This document shows, piece after piece, positions 26,101-34,621 of a stretch of DNA of 64,000 nt (its first letter is position 1; the number at the start of each line of letters is the position of its first letter). The stretch spans positions 62,001 to 126,000 of the forward strand of contig NZ_FRCQ01000013.1 in the NCBI RefSeq assembly GCF_900142965.1, in the 5' to 3' direction. The notes beneath the pieces were generated by a model. That model saw only the letters and a program-made list of their open reading frames with translations. It was not told the origin of the DNA and did no database searches. The position numbers were made by a program, and so were the translations under genes. The DNA is from Rhizobacter sp. OV335. Lineage in GTDB: Bacteria > Pseudomonadota > Gammaproteobacteria > Burkholderiales > Burkholderiaceae_C.

Positions 26101-27006
26101 TCAGGAGGTCAGGCGTTGCAGGGCTTCGCGGTACTTGGCGGCGGTCTTCTCGACCACTTCGGCGGGCAGGGCCGGAGCCGGTGCACGCTTGCCCCAGGGC
26201 TGGCCGTCGACGCGGGCCTGCTCCAGCCAGTCGCGCACGAACTGCTTGTCGTAGCTCGGCGGGTTGCGGCCTTCGCGGAAGGCGGCGTCGTAGCCCTCGA
26301 CCGGCCAGAAGCGCGACGAATCGGGCGTCAGCACCTCGTCCATCAGCGTCAGCGTGCCGTCGCCGTCGAGGCCGAACTCGAACTTGGTGTCGGCGATGAT
26401 GATGCCCTTCTTCAGCGCGATGCCGGCGGCGCGGGTGTAGAGCTGGATCGCGGTGTCGCGCACGCGGGCGGCGAGGTCGGCGCCGATGATCTGCGCCATC
26501 CGGTCGAACGAGATGTTCTCGTCGTGGTCGCCCATCTCGGCCTTGGTGGCCGGCGTGAAGATCGGTGCCGGCAGCGGGCTCGCGTTCTTCAGCCCCGGCG
26601 GCAGCGCGACGCCGCACACCGACTGGCTCTGCTGGTACTCGGCCCAGCCGCTGCCGGCCAGGTAGCCGCGCACGACGGCCTCGACCGGCAGCGGCTTCAG
26701 GCGCTTGACCAGCATCGAGCGGCCGCGCACCTGCGGCCGTTCGGCGGCGGTGACGACGCTCTCGGGGTCGTCGCCGGTCAGGTGGTTCGGGATGATGCCT
26801 TCGAGGTGCGCGAACCAGAACAGCGCCATCTGCGTCAGCAGCTCGCCCTTGCCGGGGATCGGCTCGCCCATGATCACGTCGAAGGCGCTGAGCCGGTCGC
26901 TCGCGAGCATCAGGATGCGATCGGTGCCGACGGCGTAGTTGTCGCGAACCTTGCCGCGCGCGAGCAGCGGCAGGGAGCTGAGGGTCGAATTGAGGACGGC
27001 GTTCAT
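26101..27006 (-). CDS. purC: SAICAR synthase
   Basis: The enzyme joins aspartate to CAIR with ATP to give SAICAR, the step after PurE. The 301-residue protein has [39 protein letters not shown], the [17 protein letters not shown] segment and [12 protein letters not shown]. These match the longer PurC form of many proteobacteria. The ATG at 27006 is the only start consistent with [20 protein letters not shown]. An inverted repeat lies directly upstream and overlaps a TACAAT box. Confidence 0.95.
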   Translation of the reverse strand: MNAVLNSTLSSLPLLARGKVRDNYAVGTDRILMLASDRLSAFDVIMGEPIPGKGELLTQMALFWFAHLEGIIPNHLTGDDPESVVTAAERPQVRGRSMLVKRLKPLPVEAVVRGYLAGSGWAEYQQSQSVCGVALPPGLKNASPLPAPIFTPATKAEMGDHDENISFDRMAQIIGADLAARVRDTAIQLYTRAAGIALKKGIIIADTKFEFGLDGDGTLTLMDEVLTPDSSRFWPVEGYDAAFREGRNPPSYDKQFVRDWLEQARVDGQPWGKRAPAPALPAEVVEKTAAKYREALQRLTS

Positions 27007-27009
27007 GGA

Positions 27010-27041
27010 AATCCGGCGCAGGAGCTGAAGCGCCGGATTGT
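27010..27041 (-). promoter_or_regulatory. inverted repeat overlapping a -10 box upstream of purC
   Basis: AATCCGGCG (27010-27018) and CGCCGGATT (27031-27039) are perfect 9-base inverted arms separated by 12 bases, placed just before the purC ATG. The minus strand also reads TACAAT at 27036-27041, a good -10 box that overlaps the distal arm. If that promoter is used, transcription begins inside the loop and the repeat acts as DNA, as an operator would. If transcription begins further up, the RNA hairpin would abut the start codon and pair the only GGA near it. Confidence 0.45.
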
Positions 27042-27058
27042 AGTGAGCCACGAACGGC

Positions 27059-27081
27059 GAAGCCCGGCGTGGCCGGGCTTC
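27059..27081 (-). terminator. GC-rich hairpin after fba
   Basis: GAAGCCCGGC and GCCGGGCTTC form a perfect 10-bp stem with a three-base loop, 21 bases beyond the fba stop on the minus strand. It is not followed by a U-tract, so termination would be weak or factor-assisted. It may also protect the fba 3' end. Confidence 0.55.
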
Positions 27082-27102
27082 ATCAACACTGGGGATGCGG
27101 TG

Positions 27103-28167
27103 TCAGACCACCATCTGCGCCAGCTCGCCCTTCGCGTACCGCTGAGCCACGTGCTCCAGGCTCTGCGCCTTGATCTTGCCCGATTGCCCCTCGCAGCCGA
27201 ACTCCAGGTAGCGCTGCTTGCAGATCGCCTTGGCCGCCTCGCGCGCCGGCTTCAGGTACTCGCGCGGGTCGAACTTCTCGGGGTTCTGCATGAAGAACTT
27301 GCGGATCGCCGCCGTCATCGCCAGGCGGATGTCGGTGTCGATGTTGATCTTGCGCACGCCGTGCTTGATGGCTTCCTGGATCTCGCTGACCGGCACGCCG
27401 TAGGTTTCCTTCATGTCGCCGCCGAACTCGCGGATCGCCGCCAGCAGCTCCTGCGGCACGCTCGAGCTGCCGTGCATCACCAAATGGGTGTTCGGGATGC
27501 GGGCGTGGATTTCCTTGATGCGGCTGATCGCGAGGATATCGCCGGTGGGCTTGCGGGTGAACTTGTAGGCGCCGTGGCTGGTGCCGATCGCGATCGCCAG
27601 CGCGTCGAGCTGGGTGCGCTTGACGAAGTCGGCGGCCTGCTCCGGGTCGGTCAGCAGCTGGTCCATCGTCATCGTCGCGTCGGTGCCGTGGCCGTCTTCC
27701 TTGTCGCCCTTCATCGTCTCGAGCGAGCCGAGCACGCCCAGTTCACCCTCGACCGTGACGCCGACCCGGTGCGCGATGTCGACCACCTTGCGCGTCACGT
27801 CGACGTTGTAGTCGTAGCTGGCGATGGTCTTGCCGTCGGCCTGCAGCGAGCCGTCCATCATCACCGAGCTGAAGCCCAGGTTGATCGCGCCCTGGCAGAC
27901 GTCCGGGTTCTGGCCGTGGTCCTGGTGCATCACCAAGGGAACCCGGGGGTAACTTTCGACCGCCGCGAGGATCAGGTGCTTGATGAACGGCTCGCCGGCG
28001 TACTTGCGGGCACCGGCGCTGGCCTGCAGGATGACCGGGGCGCCGACCTCGTCGGCGGCGCTCATCACGGCCTGCACCTGCTCGAGGTTGTTGACGTTGA
28101 AGGCCGGAATTCCGTAGCCGTTCTCGGCGGCATGGTCCAGCAGCTGACGCATCGAAACGAGTGGCAT
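27103..28167 (-). CDS. fba: class II fructose-bisphosphate aldolase
   Basis: The zinc enzyme interconverts fructose-1,6-bisphosphate with DHAP and glyceraldehyde-3-P in glycolysis, gluconeogenesis and, in autotrophs, the Calvin cycle. The 354-residue protein shows [28 protein letters not shown] with zinc-binding His, [12 protein letters not shown] and HGSSSVPQE, with [18 protein letters not shown] near the end. It belongs to the CbbA-like subtype of class II. A TACAAT -10 box lies about 60 bases upstream and a hairpin follows the stop. Confidence 0.95.
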   Translation of the reverse strand: MPLVSMRQLLDHAAENGYGIPAFNVNNLEQVQAVMSAADEVGAPVILQASAGARKYAGEPFIKHLILAAVESYPRVPLVMHQDHGQNPDVCQGAINLGFSSVMMDGSLQADGKTIASYDYNVDVTRKVVDIAHRVGVTVEGELGVLGSLETMKGDKEDGHGTDATMTMDQLLTDPEQAADFVKRTQLDALAIAIGTSHGAYKFTRKPTGDILAISRIKEIHARIPNTHLVMHGSSSVPQELLAAIREFGGDMKETYGVPVSEIQEAIKHGVRKINIDTDIRLAMTAAIRKFFMQNPEKFDPREYLKPAREAAKAICKQRYLEFGCEGQSGKIKAQSLEHVAQRYAKGELAQMVV

Positions 28168-28229
28168 GGCGATGTCCTGGAAGTGAAGAAACCCTTCAGG
28201 CGGCATGAAACCGCGCTGTAACTCTCGGC

Positions 28230-28235
28230 ATTGTA
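28230..28235 (-). promoter_or_regulatory. candidate -10 box for fba
   Basis: The minus strand reads TACAAT, giving an expected leader of about 56 bases before the fba ATG. The -35 region falls in the hairpin-forming sequence at 28237-28267 and matches the consensus poorly, so a bound protein or the hairpin itself could modulate this promoter. Confidence 0.42.
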
Positions 28236-28236
28236 C

Positions 28237-28294
28237 TGAGGCCTTCCACGGGAAAACCCCGTGGCCTCCATGCCTTCCCCCCGAGCCCGGGGGG
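28237..28294. repeat. two adjacent hairpins between fba and the divergent regulator gene
   Basis: The first is CCACGGG (28246-28252) with CCCGTGG (28258-28264), extended by GAGG and CCTC across a four-base bulge. The second is CCCCCC (28277-28282) with GGGGGG (28289-28294) around a six-base loop. They occupy most of the 229-base gap between two divergent genes, which otherwise holds the fba promoter and the leader of the regulator. They could be bidirectional insulators or protein-binding sites. Neither has a following T-run. Confidence 0.5.
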
Positions 28295-28396
28295 CGGAAA
28301 TGGCGGGTGTTCCCGCCGCTTTTCGCGCTCAAGTCGTCCGACCTGCGCGGGACACTGATGGCAACAACCGACTGTCCCGCTGGAGGGAGACCCGTC

Positions 28397-29413
28397 ATGG
28401 CCCGACTCGACCTGAATGCACTCACGCTGTGGATCACCGCGGCGGCCCATCAACAGCCGCAAGACCTCGCGTCGCAGGTGGCGCAGCGGGCTGGCGTGTC
28501 GCGCGCGACCGCCAACAAGGCGCTGCGCCGGCTGGCCGAGATGAAATGGCTGGTTCGCGAAGGCAGCGCCTCGCGCCCGCTGTACCGGCCGGGCACGATG
28601 CGCCAGGTGGTGCAGCGCTACACGCTGGCCGGGCTCGGCGAGGACCTGCCGTGGTCGCGCGATTTCGCGCCCTGTTTCGAGTTGCCGGATGGCGTGCGCC
28701 GCATGGTGCACCACGCCTTCACCGAGCTGCTGAACAACGCGATCGACCACAGCGCCGGCCACAGCGTCACGGTGTCGATGCGCCAGACCGCCAGCCATGC
28801 GCAGCTGCTGGTGTCGGACGACGGCCGCGGCCTGTTCGACAAGATCAACGAATCCTTCGCGCTCGACGAGCCGCACCTCGCGATGCTCGAACTCAGCAAG
28901 GGCAAGCTGACCAGCGCGCCGGACCGCCATTGCGGCCGCGGGCTTTTCTTCACGTCGAAGCTGGCCGACGTGTTCGACCTGCATGCGAATGAATCGGCCT
29001 TCCAGCACCGCGGCTGGGAAGCCGGCCGCTGGCGCGAAGGCAAGCCGCTGAAGCACCAGGGCACCTCGATCTACGTGGCGTTCGCGCTGGACAGCACGCG
29101 CACGCTGGAGCAGGTGCTGCAGGCGCACAGTGCCGATGGTGCCGGCTACGACTTCGAGCGCACCGTGGTGCCGCTGCGCCTGCTGACGACGACGCAGTCG
29201 GGGCTGGAGTCGCGGGCCCAGGCGCGCCGCGTCGGCGCCCGCCTGAACCAGTTCCGCCGCGCCGAGGTCGATTTCAGCGGCGTGACCAGCGTCGGGCACA
29301 GCTTCGCGGACGAACTGTTCCGCGTGCTGGCCTCGGAGCAGGACGCGCTGGAGCTGGTGCCGATCAACATGCTGCCGGCGGTGGCAGCGATGGTCGGCAG
29401 CATCCGCCGCTAG
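28397..29413 (+). CDS. HTH - HATPase - DUF4325 (STAS-like) regulator
   Basis: A 338-residue soluble protein with three domains. Residues 1-75 look like a winged helix ([33 protein letters not shown]). Residues 95-215 form a GHKL ATPase related to the SpoIIAB/RsbW anti-sigma kinases: N-box [10 protein letters not shown], then [10 protein letters not shown] and [13 protein letters not shown]. Residues 255-335 match DUF4325, a STAS-like fold ([20 protein letters not shown]). The layout suggests a DNA-binding switch with an in-built kinase/antagonist pair; targets are unknown. GGAGG lies about ten bases before the ATG at 28397. Confidence 0.82.
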   Translation: MARLDLNALTLWITAAAHQQPQDLASQVAQRAGVSRATANKALRRLAEMKWLVREGSASRPLYRPGTMRQVVQRYTLAGLGEDLPWSRDFAPCFELPDGVRRMVHHAFTELLNNAIDHSAGHSVTVSMRQTASHAQLLVSDDGRGLFDKINESFALDEPHLAMLELSKGKLTSAPDRHCGRGLFFTSKLADVFDLHANESAFQHRGWEAGRWREGKPLKHQGTSIYVAFALDSTRTLEQVLQAHSADGAGYDFERTVVPLRLLTTTQSGLESRAQARRVGARLNQFRRAEVDFSGVTSVGHSFADELFRVLASEQDALELVPINMLPAVAAMVGSIRR

Positions 29414-30615
29414 CCGATTCTTTCTGCGCGGTAGCCCTGGGCTCGCATCGCGGCCAGGATCTCCTCGATGTGGGCCACGCCGCGCGTGTGCACCACCACC
29501 TCGATCTCCGCGCGCTCCACCGACAGCGAGCTGAACGCCCGCTGGTGCTGCACCTCGTCGATGTTGGCGCCCAGCTTGCCGAGCAGCGTCGCGACGTCGG
29601 CCAGCGCACCGGGCACGTCGCGCACGTCCATGCGCAGGCGCGCCAGCCGGCCCGACTTCACCATGCCGCGCTGGATGATCTCGCCCAGCACCAGCGGCTC
29701 GATGTTGCCGCCGGAGAGGATCAGCCCGACCTTGCGCCCGGCGAAGCGCGCGCGGTGCTTCATCAGCGCCGCGAGGCCGACGGCGCCGGCGCCCTCGACC
29801 ACCGTCTTCTCGATCTCCAGCAGCATCAGGATCGCCTGCTCGATGTCGTCCTCGCCGACCAGCAGCACGTCATCGACATGCTGCTTGATCAGCGGCGCGG
29901 TCAGCACCCCGGGCACCTTGACGCCGATGCCGTCCGCGATGGTGGCCTGCGCGCTCTCGCGCTGCTGGTTGTGCACGACGTTCCAGACCGCGGGGAAGCG
30001 CTCGGTCTGCACGCCGATCACCTGGATGCCCGGCTTCAGCGCCTTGGCGGCGCTCGCGACGCCGCCGATCATGCCGCCGCCGCCGATCGCGACCACCAGC
30101 GTGTCGAGGCCCGGCTGCTGCGCCAGCATCTCGAGCGCGATCGTGCCCTGGCCGGCCGCGACATCGAGGTCGTCGTAGGGGTGCACCAGCGTCAGGCCGC
30201 GCTCTTGCGCGAGGCGCAGGCCGTGTGCGCGCGCATCGTCGAAGGTGTCGCCTTCGAGCACGACGGTGGCACCGAAGCCGCGCGTGCGCTCGACCTTCAC
30301 GGCCGGCGCGAAGCGCGGCATCACGATGGTGGCGGGAATGCCCAGGCGCTGCGCGTGGTACGCGACGCCCTGCGCATGGTTGCCGGCCGAGACGGCGAGC
30401 ACGCCGCGCGCGCGCTCGATGTCGCTCAGCTGGGCGATCTTGTTGAGGGCGCCGCGTTCCTTGAAGGAGGCGGTGAACTGCAGGTTCTCGAACTTCAGGA
30501 ACACCTCGCAGCCGGCGATGGCGGAGAGGGTTCGCGAGGGCACGCAGGGGGTGTCGAGGACCTGGCCGTGCAGGCGCTCGGCGGCGGCACGGATGTCGGA
30601 AAGGGCGAGCGTCAT
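29410..30615 (-). CDS. ilvA: threonine ammonia-lyase (threonine deaminase)
   Basis: A PLP enzyme turning threonine into 2-oxobutyrate, the entry to isoleucine synthesis or threonine catabolism. The 401-residue protein has the PLP site TASFKERGALNKI with Lys52, SAGNHAQGVAYHAQRLGI and the phosphate-binding GGGGMIGGVASA. A C-terminal ACT-like domain (MDVRDVPGALADVATLLGKL) gives the short, 400-residue form rather than the 500-residue IlvA with two ACT repeats. Its stop shares CTAG with the stop of the convergent regulator gene. Confidence 0.92.
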   Translation of the reverse strand: MTLALSDIRAAAERLHGQVLDTPCVPSRTLSAIAGCEVFLKFENLQFTASFKERGALNKIAQLSDIERARGVLAVSAGNHAQGVAYHAQRLGIPATIVMPRFAPAVKVERTRGFGATVVLEGDTFDDARAHGLRLAQERGLTLVHPYDDLDVAAGQGTIALEMLAQQPGLDTLVVAIGGGGMIGGVASAAKALKPGIQVIGVQTERFPAVWNVVHNQQRESAQATIADGIGVKVPGVLTAPLIKQHVDDVLLVGEDDIEQAILMLLEIEKTVVEGAGAVGLAALMKHRARFAGRKVGLILSGGNIEPLVLGEIIQRGMVKSGRLARLRMDVRDVPGALADVATLLGKLGANIDEVQHQRAFSSLSVERAEIEVVVHTRGVAHIEEILAAMRAQGYRAERIG

Positions 30616-30630
30616 CCCATGATTGTGGCC

Positions 30631-30657
30631 GGCTTCGACAAGCTCAGCCCGAACGGA
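30631..30657. repeat. dispersed-repeat-like element between ilvA and pyk
   Basis: The stretch containing TTCGACAAGCTCAG followed by CCCGAACGG closely resembles a short repeat found many times in intergenic regions of many beta- and gammaproteobacterial genomes. It has TTCG and CGAA at its ends, so it can fold weakly. It fills almost the whole gap between pyk and ilvA. I see no second copy in this window. Confidence 0.5.
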
Positions 30658-30663
30658 GGTCGT

Positions 30664-32094
30664 TCAGCCGACGCGGCACACCTTCAGCATGTTGGTGCCG
30701 CCCGGGTAGCCCATCGGCTCGCCGCAGGTGATCGCGTAGGTGTCGCCCGGCTTCAGCACGCCCTTCTCGACCAGCAGCAACTCGGCGCGCTTCAGCGCCT
30801 CGTCGCGGTCGCTGAAGTTCGGCATCAGCAGCGGGCGCACGTTGCGGTACAGCATCATCTTGCGCTGCGTGACCACCTGCGAGGTCAGCCCGTAGATCGG
30901 CACGTGGATCTTGTGGCGGCTCATCCACAGCGACGTGGAGCCGGATTCGGTCAGCGCGAGGATCGCCTTGCAGCCCAGGTGGTACGCGGTGAACAGCGCG
31001 CCCATCGCGATCGACTGGTCGATGCGGCCGAACTTCTTGTTCGTGAAGCCGGCGTCCAGCGAGATCTCCTCGGCGCGCTCGGCCTCGATGCAGATGGTGG
31101 ACATCATCTCGATCGTCTCGACCGGGTACTTGCCGGCAGCCGTCTCGGCGCTCAGCATCACCGCGTCGGTGCCGTCGAGCACCGCGTTGGCCACGTCGCT
31201 CACCTCGGCGCGCGTGGGCACCGGGTTGACGATCATCGACTCCATCATCTGCGTCGCGGTGATGACCACGCGGTCCATCTCGCGCGCCATCTTGATCATG
31301 CGCTTCTGCAGCGCCGGCACCGCGGCATTGCCGACCTCGACCGCGAGGTCGCCGCGGGCGACCATGATGCCGTCGCTCGCGCGCAGGATGCTCTCGAGCG
31401 CGGGGATGGCCTCGGTGCGCTCGATCTTCGCGATCAGCGCCGGCTTGTGGCGCCACGGCTCGCCGGCCACGTTGGCCAGCTGGCGCGCCATCTCCATGTC
31501 GGTCGCGTTCTTCGGGAAGCTCACCGCCAGGTACTCGCACTGGAAGCTCATCGCGGTCTTGATGTCCTCCATGTCCTTGGCGGTCAGCGCCGGGGCGGTC
31601 AGGCCGCCGCCTGCCTTGTTGATGCCCTTGTTGTTGGACAGCTCGCCACCGATCACCACGGTGGTGTGCACCTGGTCGCCGCGCACCGCGTCGACCGTCA
31701 GCTTCAGCAGGCCGTCGTTCAGCAGCAGCGTGTCGCCGGGCTTCACGTCGCGCGGCAGTTCCTTGTAGTCGAGGCTCACCATCTCGTTGGTACCGAGCGC
31801 GGTGCTGCTGGCATCGAGCACGAACTTCTGGCCCTGCTCGAGCATCGTCTTGCCGCCTTCGAACTTGCCGACACGGATCTTCGGGCCTTGCAGGTCGGCC
31901 ATGATGGCCACTTCCTTGCCGGCGGCGCGGGCGACCTCGCGCACCAGGGCGGCGCGGTCGATGTGGTCCTGCGCCTTGCCGTGCGAGAAGTTGAGCCGCA
32001 CCACGTCGACGCCGGCGCGGATCATCTGAGCCAGCACCTCCGGCGAACTGGAAGCGGGGCCGAGGGTGGCGACGATCTTGGTGGCGCGTGGCAT
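30664..32094 (-). CDS. pyk: pyruvate kinase
   Basis: The enzyme makes pyruvate and ATP from PEP and ADP. The 476-residue protein starts PRATKIVATLGPASSSPEVL and shows RLNFSHGKAQDH, ADLQGPKIRVGKF, the catalytic IAKIERTEAIPALESIL and the ATQMMESMIVNPVPTRAEVS signature, with VMLSAETAAGKYPVE after it. The C-terminal allosteric domain ends GGTNMLKVCRVG. It follows pgk by 82 bases, in the pgk-pyk order typical of Burkholderiales. Confidence 0.96.
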   Translation of the reverse strand: MPRATKIVATLGPASSSPEVLAQMIRAGVDVVRLNFSHGKAQDHIDRAALVREVARAAGKEVAIMADLQGPKIRVGKFEGGKTMLEQGQKFVLDASSTALGTNEMVSLDYKELPRDVKPGDTLLLNDGLLKLTVDAVRGDQVHTTVVIGGELSNNKGINKAGGGLTAPALTAKDMEDIKTAMSFQCEYLAVSFPKNATDMEMARQLANVAGEPWRHKPALIAKIERTEAIPALESILRASDGIMVARGDLAVEVGNAAVPALQKRMIKMAREMDRVVITATQMMESMIVNPVPTRAEVSDVANAVLDGTDAVMLSAETAAGKYPVETIEMMSTICIEAERAEEISLDAGFTNKKFGRIDQSIAMGALFTAYHLGCKAILALTESGSTSLWMSRHKIHVPIYGLTSQVVTQRKMMLYRNVRPLLMPNFSDRDEALKRAELLLVEKGVLKPGDTYAITCGEPMGYPGGTNMLKVCRVG

Positions 32095-32176
32095 GGTGGG
32101 TGTCTCCGGTCTTGTCGTTGTAGGTGCTGCAATCAGGGGTGCCGGCACGGGGTGGGCCGGCGCGCGGCCGGAACGG

Positions 32177-33370
32177 TCAGCCCTGGGCACGGCGCTGAAG
32201 GATCTCGAAAGCCGGAAGCGTTTTGCCTTCCAGCACTTCCAGGAAGGCGCCGCCGCCCGTGGAGATGTAGCCGACATCCTTCTCGATGCCGTACTTCGCG
32301 ATCGCGGCCAGCGTGTCGCCGCCGCCGGCGATGCTGAACGCATCGGAGTCGGCGATCGCGCGCGCCAGCGTCTCGGTGCCGTGCGCGAACGCATCGAACT
32401 CGAACACGCCGACCGGGCCGTTCCAGACGATGGTGCCGGCGGCCTTCAGCTGGGCCGCGAGCTTCGCCGAGGTCTCGGGACCGATGTCGAGGATCAGGTC
32501 GTCCGGCTCGACGGCCGAGGCCGCCTTCACGGTGGCCGGCGCATCGGCCGCGAAGGCCTTCGCGGTGACGACGTCGGTCGGGATCGGCACCGCGGCGCCG
32601 CGCGCCTTCATCGCCTCGATCACCGCCTTGGCCTCGCCGACCAGGTCGGCCTCGACCAGCGACTTGCCGATCGGCAGCCCGGCGGCCAGCAGGAAGGTGT
32701 TGGCGATGCCGCCGCCGACGATCAACTGGTCGACGTTCTTCGCCAGCGATTGCAGGATCGTCAGCTTGGTACTGACCTTGCTGCCGGCGACGATCGCCAC
32801 CAGCGGCCGCTTCGGATTGGCCAGCGCCTTCGTGATCGCGTCGATCTCGGCGGCCAGCAGCGGGCCGGCGCAGGCGATCTTCGCGAACTGCGCGATGCCG
32901 TAGGTCGAGGCCTCGGCGCGGTGCGCGGTGCCGAAGGCGTCGTGCACGAAGATGTCGCACAGCGCGGCCATCTTGCGCGAGAGTTCCTCGCTGTTCTTCT
33001 TCTCGCCCTTGTTGACGCGGCAGTTCTCGAGCAGCACCACCTGGCCGGGCGCGACCTGCACACCATCGACCCAGTTCGCGATCACCGGCACCTCGCGGCC
33101 GAGCAGCTCGCCCAGGCGCTTCGCGACCGGGGCCAGCGAATCCTCGGGCTTGAACTCGCCCTCGGTCGGGCGGCCCAGGTGCGAGGTGACCATCACGGCG
33201 GCGCCGGCCTTCAGGGCCAGTTCGATGCAGGGCACCGAGGCGCGGATGCGGGTGTCTTCGGTGATGCGGCCGGTGGCGTCCAGCGGCACATTGAGGTCGG
33301 CGCGGATGAACACGCGCTGGCCTGCAGCTTTGCCTTGGGCTGCAAGGTCTTCAAAACGGAGAACGTTCAT
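32177..33370 (-). CDS. pgk: phosphoglycerate kinase
   Basis: The enzyme transfers phosphate between 1,3-bisphosphoglycerate and ADP. The 397-residue protein carries [32 protein letters not shown], the hinge-region [19 protein letters not shown] and the nucleotide-binding [17 protein letters not shown] and GGGDTLAAI. The ATG at 33370 fits the family N-terminus [21 protein letters not shown] element at 33395-33400 on the minus strand may be its -10 box, but I find no matching -35. Confidence 0.96.
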   Translation of the reverse strand: MNVLRFEDLAAQGKAAGQRVFIRADLNVPLDATGRITEDTRIRASVPCIELALKAGAAVMVTSHLGRPTEGEFKPEDSLAPVAKRLGELLGREVPVIANWVDGVQVAPGQVVLLENCRVNKGEKKNSEELSRKMAALCDIFVHDAFGTAHRAEASTYGIAQFAKIACAGPLLAAEIDAITKALANPKRPLVAIVAGSKVSTKLTILQSLAKNVDQLIVGGGIANTFLLAAGLPIGKSLVEADLVGEAKAVIEAMKARGAAVPIPTDVVTAKAFAADAPATVKAASAVEPDDLILDIGPETSAKLAAQLKAAGTIVWNGPVGVFEFDAFAHGTETLARAIADSDAFSIAGGGDTLAAIAKYGIEKDVGYISTGGGAFLEVLEGKTLPAFEILQRRAQG

Positions 33371-33495
33371 GGGCGGCCAAAGTTTAGAGGGGGAATTCTA
33401 GGGATGCCGCGGGCGCAAAAGTTACGAAGCGGTTCCGAGATCCATTGGACACCAGCCGGGCATTCCAACGCCAGCGCCAATGGGGTCCGTCAACC

Positions 33496-33825
33496 CTACC
33501 AGCCCAGCAGCAGTTTCAGCGGCACCAGCACGGCCATGCCGACGACGATGGTGCCGAGGATGCCGCGGCGCCAGAAGAAATACGCCGTGGCGGCCGGCAC
33601 GGCGTACAGGCGGGCGTCCTGCCAGGTGCTGATCAGCTGGCCCTGGCTCATCAGCAGTTCCGGCACGACGACGGCCGCCAGCGCGGCCAGCGGGGCGTAG
33701 CGCAGGCCGCGCTGCACCCAGCCCGGCAGGCGCAGCTCGCGCTCGGGGATCAGGAAGAAGCAGCGCGTGACGACGGTGATCACCGTCAGGCCGATGATCG
33801 TGATCAGTGATTCGAGTTCGCTCAT
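33496..33825 (-). CDS. azlD: AzlD-family branched-chain amino acid exporter subunit
   Basis: A 109-residue inner membrane protein with three or four helices (ESLITIIGLTVITVVTRCFF, LAALAAVVVPELLM, AYFFWRRGILGTIVVGMAVL). The RLPGWVQRGLRYAPLAALAA segment is the AzlD hallmark. AzlC and AzlD together are reported to export branched-chain amino acids. Its ATG overlaps the azlC stop by four bases. The 125 bases between its stop and pgk hold a long-looped inverted repeat (33442-33483) and nothing else recognised. Confidence 0.88.
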   Translation of the reverse strand: MSELESLITIIGLTVITVVTRCFFLIPERELRLPGWVQRGLRYAPLAALAAVVVPELLMSQGQLISTWQDARLYAVPAATAYFFWRRGILGTIVVGMAVLVPLKLLLGW

Positions 33826-34586
33826 CCGGTGACTCCATCGCGCGGCTTCGTGCGCATCAGCGACGCGAGCACGCGACGCCCCGCATCGCCGCCGCCGTCG
33901 ATCATCAGCCCGACGCACACCGCGGCGGCGATCGCGACCACGATGTTGAGCCGGTACGGCAACGCGAAGGCGGCCACCGCGGCCGCGCCGGCCACGACCG
34001 CCGCGAAGCTGGTCGCCTTGTCGGACAGCAGCGAGTAGCCCAGCCCCAGCAGCGCCAGCACGCCGGCGAAACCGAGGCCCCAGTGCGTCGGCACCACGTC
34101 GGCCAGCACGATGCCGAGCACCGACGGCGCCTGCCAGGCCACCCAGCTCATGAAGCTGCTGCCGAGGAAGTATTCGATCTGGCCCTCGTCGTCGCTCGGC
34201 TCCTTGAACTTCTTCATGAAGAGCACGTAGTTCAGGTCGGCCGTCAGGTAGCCGAACAGCATCCGCTGGCCGCGCGGGAAGCGCATGAAGAAGGGCCGCC
34301 AGTGGGCGCTGAAGATCACGAAGCGCAGGTTCACGCACAGCGCAGTGGCCCAGATCACCCAGGCCGGCGAGCCGGCGCCCATCAGCGGAATCGCCGCGAG
34401 CTGTGCGCTGCCGGCGAACACCGCGAAGGTCATCAGCAGCGACAGCGGGATCGAGAGGCCGGCCTTCACCATCGCGACACCGGTCACCAGGCCCCAGGCG
34501 GCGATGCCCAGGCTGACGCCGGACATCTCGCGCGCGCCGGTGGCGAACTGGGGGTGGCGGACGAGGGCGCGCAGCGAGGAACTCAT
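33822..34586 (-). CDS. azlC: AzlC-family branched-chain amino acid exporter
   Basis: A 254-residue integral membrane protein, the large subunit of the AzlCD pair. The conserved segments SLGIAAWGLVTGVAMVKAGL, FAVFAGSAQLAAIPLMGAG and NLRFVIFSAHWRPFF are visible, followed by LTADLNYVLFMKKF and several further membrane helices. Expected role: efflux of leucine, isoleucine, valine or analogues. It starts at 34586 and overlaps azlD, so the two are made together. No dedicated Lrp/AsnC regulator is adjacent. Confidence 0.9.
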   Translation of the reverse strand: MSSSLRALVRHPQFATGAREMSGVSLGIAAWGLVTGVAMVKAGLSIPLSLLMTFAVFAGSAQLAAIPLMGAGSPAWVIWATALCVNLRFVIFSAHWRPFFMRFPRGQRMLFGYLTADLNYVLFMKKFKEPSDDEGQIEYFLGSSFMSWVAWQAPSVLGIVLADVVPTHWGLGFAGVLALLGLGYSLLSDKATSFAAVVAGAAAVAAFALPYRLNIVVAIAAAVCVGLMIDGGGDAGRRVLASLMRTKPRDGVTG

Positions 34587-34621
34587 GCGGGCATTGTCAC
34601 CGCATGCGGGTTATCCCGCTG

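Noticed and set aside
29470-32337. 955-codon frame on the plus strand opposite ilvA and pyk
   Set aside because: Antisense shadow of two clear enzymes, with biased composition.
33442-33483. CCATTGG/CCAATGG inverted repeat downstream of azlD, taken for a terminator
   Set aside because: The loop is 28 bases and no T-run follows on either strand.
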